Positions 46,025 through 49,253 of a stretch of 49,253 nt of DNA are shown here, one piece after another; the first letter of the stretch is position 1; each line of letters opens with the position of its first letter. The notes beneath the pieces were generated by a model. The model ran no database searches, was not told where the DNA came from, and worked only from the letters and a program-made list of their open reading frames with translations. The translations under genes and the position numbers were made by a program. The stretch is from Actinomortierella ambigua (taxonomy: Eukaryota; Mortierellomycota; Mortierellomycetes; Mortierellales; Mortierellaceae). Location: NCBI GenBank assembly GCA_016098155.1, contig JAAAJB010000170.1, positions 8,880 to 58,132 of the forward strand. Reading direction: 5' to 3'.

Positions 46025-46700
46025 AAAGAGATTTAGAAAAAAAAAGGGGAGGGAGGGGGGAGCCAAAGAAAGAGAGCCGGGCTCTCTTTTTCTCCTCTTT
46101 TCACATTCCTTCCTACCCCCTCCCTCACGTCATTCATCTCGCTCCTCTCTCCCTCCCCATACTCCATTTTTCTATCTTGCTAAAAAAAAATCATGTTCTT
46201 TTTTCTTTGTTCTTTGTTCTTTGTAGTTTGTAGTCAACCCCCCTCCCCTTTCTTTCACTCAGTTTCTTTTTTTTTTTTTTTTTTTTTGCATTGCTCTTTT
46301 TTCTTTTTCTTGCTTGCATTCTTTCCTGTAGTCTTTGTTAGCATTCCCTCTTTTTTCATGTCCCAATCCTGCGCCCTCAACCCACAACTCCCCGATCTTT
46401 CAAACTTTTTTATAAAAAAAAACAATCGTGACAAAACAACCATTTCTTTCTTTTTCACTGTACAGATTTTTTACTTTGTCCTTTGGAATTTTTGACAAAG
46501 ATAGAAAGGGGGGGGTATTAGTGGAAGAGGCATTAGATACAAGGTAAAGGGGTAATGAAGCCAAAAAAAGAATCTCAATTTTAAACTGAAGGCCATGTGC
46601 CAAAGGGACAGTCCTCCTATCACAACGGCAGTCCAAGAAAGAGAGTGTGTGCGATGGTAGTAATAGAGGAAAGGTAGAGAAACGAAGGCGGATCTCATTA
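46025..46700. other. Convergent 3' region, T-rich
   Basis: Lies between the stop codons of the C2H2 factor and the minus-strand eight-cysteine gene. Contains a T-run (46266-46288), several CTTT-rich stretches and no recognisable gene. Confidence 0.5.
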
Positions 46701-47340
46701 TTAGGTGGTCAAGAGATCGACCAAGACGGTCAGGCCAACGGTCATGGCTAGAAGGACAAGCGAGGCAGAAGACAAGACAAAAGAAACAAAGGCTGGTCGT
46801 GGCCGAGGCTGAAGTGATGACTGCTGCGGACCATGTGCGGAAAAGGAGAAAGGGTGAGTGATCCTCGAGGCAGCATTGCCGGGCGAGAGAAAGAGCTGTC
46901 GATTGGGGTAGAGAGCGTTGCAGGCGTTGATGAACGTCCAGGTCACATCATAGGGAGTGATGCCGTTCCTGGCCCGACATGCCGCACAAGTGTCTAATAA
47001 AGAGTTGTGGGTGTGAGAGTGAGTTTCCGATTCTACCTACAACAACAGCAGCAGTAGTAGCAAAGGGGTATTGCTCTGAAAGAGGTTTTGACAGGAACTC
47101 ACGCATTGAATCGATGGCGGATTGAACACACAGACAGTTATCGACGACAGGGTCCTGGCCAATGGTGGGGATATCGACAGGGATATCAAAGCGGTCCTTG
47201 TTCTGACAGAAAAGTGCCTTGGTGAAGAATCCGGCGCAGTTGATCGTACATTCCTGTCCTTTGACCTGGAATGTCTTGTGTGAAAGCAGTGCCATGTTCA
47301 GCAACAAGACCAGTGCCAGTGTCCTTGTCAGAGACTTCAT
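46701..47340 (-). CDS. Eight-cysteine CFEM-like secreted protein, likely GPI-anchored
   Basis: 176 residues. Exon 1 is 47340..47103 and exon 2 is 46993..46701, joined in phase 1 across a 109-bp intron (GTGAGT...TTATTAG). The join creates His-Thr-Cys-Ala-Ala-Cys and completes an eight-cysteine set, which supports the splice. The signal peptide covers about residues 1-28. Spacing is C-x3-C-x9-C-x23-C-L-C-x10-C-x2-C-x18-C, with Asp-Asn before Cys-Leu-Cys. The first part is almost identical in spacing to the gene at 8086 (C-x3-C-x9-C). The C-terminal 25 residues are hydrophobic (Ser-Leu-Val-Leu-Leu-Ala-Met-Thr-Val-Gly), fitting a GPI signal or membrane anchor. Function by analogy is cell-surface ligand or heme binding, which is unproven. 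Confidence 0.82.
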
Positions 47341-47649
47341 TTTTTTTATCTGTTCCTATGAATCTGTGGCCTCGAAAGAGAGAGAAGAGTGCCGATGAAG
47401 GAAGACCGAGTGCGAGAGAGGTATTAGCGGAAGTAAGAGGAGATGGTCAAAGAAAAAATCAGGTCATTGGGAGAGTATTTGCAGTATTTGAAGGAATCGC
47501 TTGCGACAGAAAATAGGGGTTACTCCTAGGAACGCGTGATTCAATGCCTCCTGTGGTGGCTCGAAACTAGAGATCAAAACAAACATCACACACGCCTGGG
47601 TATACATACAGTTCATTGTCCTCGAACCACCACCCCCTCCCTCCCTCCA

Positions 47650-47685
<36 letters not shown>

Positions 47686-48582
47686 GTCCATGCCCAGAGA
47701 TGCAGTTAGACAAGGGTGAAAAAAGGAGAAAGGGTTGTGTGGTGTGTGCAGAGGAGAGGGAGCAGCTGAACAAAAAAAAAGGTTTATACTGACAACGATC
47801 CGACAGGGACGATTATCTATTTTTCTCCCACCACATGCAGGTAGGCGTTTCCCCTTTTTCGTTCTGCAGTTTGTTGGTGTGGATCCGTATGACCTATTCG
47901 AACAGCCCCCCAGTCCACTCAACAAGGGAAAGGAGAGAGAGGGGGTAAAAGGCTGGCGGAAATGGCCAGGTGTCACTCTTTGTTTGTGTGCTATATTACA
48001 GAATTGGTCTCTTGTCAGCAACGTTCGGGCAACATGATATATTTTTTGTTACCCATGGCATTTTGGCGGCTTATCTGTTACCCCTGCGTATTTATCTCTA
48101 TAGAGCATCTCCTCTATTATCTGTTGCCCAAGTCGCTGCCGTTGACTGTTTCCCAGTTCTGGATATCTTGTTGGCTCTTTGATCGCTTTTTTTTTATTGT
48201 ACTCGGAAAGGAATGCAGTCAAGCTCTCGCGGAAGACGGAAATCAGACCACCGTATAAACTTGAGTCTGTTAGCCAAACGATCGAACCGTCCAACGACTG
48301 CTTAATATCGAAGTAGTCGACAGTGGCCTACGTTCCCCTCTCCGTCTACAGCACTAAAGCCGGCTACCAGATAGAATTTCTTTTTATTAGATCTTTTGGA
48401 TCTGTGCTCATGGAGAAGAAGCAGGGTGCGTACGAGGTATTTCTAAACTGACGCAATGAAATAGAGAGAGGCTACTACGAAGCATGAGTTTTGGGCAATA
48501 GTTATGATCGATTCGATGGTGCGGGCATCAGCAACGGATAACAACATTTCATCTTCGATGGCAATGCCTTGTGGCAACGGAT
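47341..48582. other. Region without an intact gene
   Basis: Holds the promoter side of the minus-strand eight-cysteine gene and a CT microsatellite (47651-47682). Between about 48190 and 48330 one minus-strand frame reads like protein (for example Trp-Leu-Thr-Asp-Ser-Ser-Leu-Tyr-Gly-Gly). Another minus-strand stretch near 48500-48600 also does, but no complete model could be built. Confidence 0.4.
47651..47682 (+). repeat. CT dinucleotide microsatellite
   Basis: Near-perfect (CT)n tract, seen directly, upstream of the minus-strand eight-cysteine gene. Confidence 0.9.
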
Positions 48583-48585
48583 TGA

Positions 48586-48912
48586 GGTTACTATGGACAG
48601 CTGCTCCACAGCATCTGGCGCACCTACACCGCGGTACAAAAGCTCCAGCCCGGCCAGCAGCCATGGTATTACAAGGCAGACGACATCCTTTGGCTGATGG
48701 TCCAAAGTCTCAAGATTCGAGCGCGGACGGCACTCGTCCAGGCCACGCTCAAAAACGCAGGTGACTAACCCACAGATGAAGGTTCAACTGTAGCTCCAGA
48801 CCTCTCATACCAGCAGATGCGCAGGATATGGCTCCCACACATTGTCGTGACCACAGAGGAAGTGACCTTTGGAGACATTGTGACCTATCCTTGCCAAGGA
48901 TTTCTGGCTTGA
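48586..48912 (+). pseudogene. Relic of an unidentified coding sequence
   Basis: One plus-strand frame between TGA (48583-48585) and TGA (48910-48912) reads like a normal protein with GC-rich third positions, like the real genes here. An example is Trp-Tyr-Tyr-Lys-Ala-Asp-Asp-Ile-Leu-Trp-Leu. It is interrupted by TAA at 48766-48768. A similar protein-like stretch just upstream (48545-48600) lies in another frame. I do not recognise the family. A broken gene or transposon remnant is most likely; sequencing errors near the contig end are an alternative. Confidence 0.4.
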
Positions 48913-49232
48913 CACTTTTCTTCCCGGAGTTTGTCATCAACGCAGCCTGAAGAGCCAAAACCTCCTAACATCGCATGGCATGGCACCAGTGGAGACGACA
49001 CCGACCAAGACGCTGACAACGATGTGAAAGGGTGGAGCTGTCGCCACCTATGGACCTTTCTGTCCTCTGGTGCCTGCCTTTTAGACTCGCCGCCTCGCTC
49101 ATATCCTTTGTTTCAGTAGCAGTTGTTTTTTTTTTTCTCTGTTTCGATCAGGTACGTGAAAAAGAATGAAACCCTCTTTTGAGGACCGTGAAGAAAAAGA
49201 AAGCAAGCACCAGCAATTGCACGCCAACGGCA
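48913..49232. other. Terminal region, nothing convincing
   Basis: A 62-codon open frame from 48931 to 49119 has no domain or bias. Another frame in this segment (ending near Phe-Phe-Pro-Glu-Phe-Val-Ile-Asn-Ala-Ala, stop about 48951) may be a frameshifted continuation of the relic. Confidence 0.35.
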
Positions 49233-49253
49233 TTTTTTTTTTTTTTTTTTTTT
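49233..49253 (+). repeat. Terminal T21 homopolymer at the window end
   Basis: The sequence stops inside a run of 21 T, a common assembly break point; it supports reading this end as a contig end. Confidence 0.85.

Overview
This window is nuclear DNA of a filamentous fungus, most likely an early-diverging one (Mortierellomycota or a relative; family-level placement is inference). The evidence is spliced genes with GTAAGT-type donors and mostly short introns, fungal wall and secreted proteins (a Crh-like GH16 enzyme with a chitin-binding module, GPI-anchored cysteine-rich proteins), and an ATP-citrate lyase encoded as one chain. Ascomycetes usually split that enzyme into two subunits. A MYSM1-like histone H2A deubiquitinase, a family best known from animals, and a protein O-fucosyltransferase-like enzyme also fit a non-Dikarya lineage. 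Both ends look like contig ends: the left end is a perfect 38-bp fold-back inside the glucose-6-phosphate isomerase gene, and the right end is a run of 21 T.

Layout. 1-1135 (-): 5' part of glucose-6-phosphate isomerase. 2.5-6.5 kb (+): three tandem paralogues of an unrecognised secreted, cysteine-free protein with an acidic tail; each has the same tiny signal-peptide exon and the same promoter module, and the third has lost its C-terminus to a stop. 8.1 kb (+): small GPI-anchored eight-cysteine protein. 9.2-13.1 kb (-): ATP-citrate lyase. 15.1-16.7 kb (+): GH16/CBM18 wall transglycosylase. 17.0-21.2 kb (-): five-exon SIR2 deacetylase with very long disordered flanks. 22.0-22.8 kb (+): TMA16 ribosome-assembly factor. 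23.3-23.9 kb (+): second eight-cysteine GPI protein. 24.9-30.0 kb (+): SANT-SWIRM-JAMM (MYSM1-like) deubiquitinase, eight exons. 31.1-33.4 kb (+): type II membrane O-fucosyltransferase-like protein. 33.4-39.7 kb: about 6.3 kb with no convincing gene and much pyrimidine-rich low-complexity DNA. 39.7-46.0 kb (+): large two-finger C2H2 transcription factor with a calcineurin-docking-like motif and a 40-glutamine run. 46.7-47.3 kb (-): third eight-cysteine protein. 47.3-49.25 kb: no intact gene, with a relic of a coding sequence near 48.6-48.9 kb.

There is no operon-like logic. Themes do recur: central carbon and acetyl-CoA supply (isomerase, ATP-citrate lyase), cell surface and secretion (GH16, three CFEM-like proteins, the tandem trio, the fucosyltransferase-like protein), and chromatin or transcription (SIR2, MYSM1-like, C2H2 factor). 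The observations most worth following are the three dispersed CFEM-like proteins, the tandem secreted family, and the MYSM1-like deubiquitinase in a fungus.
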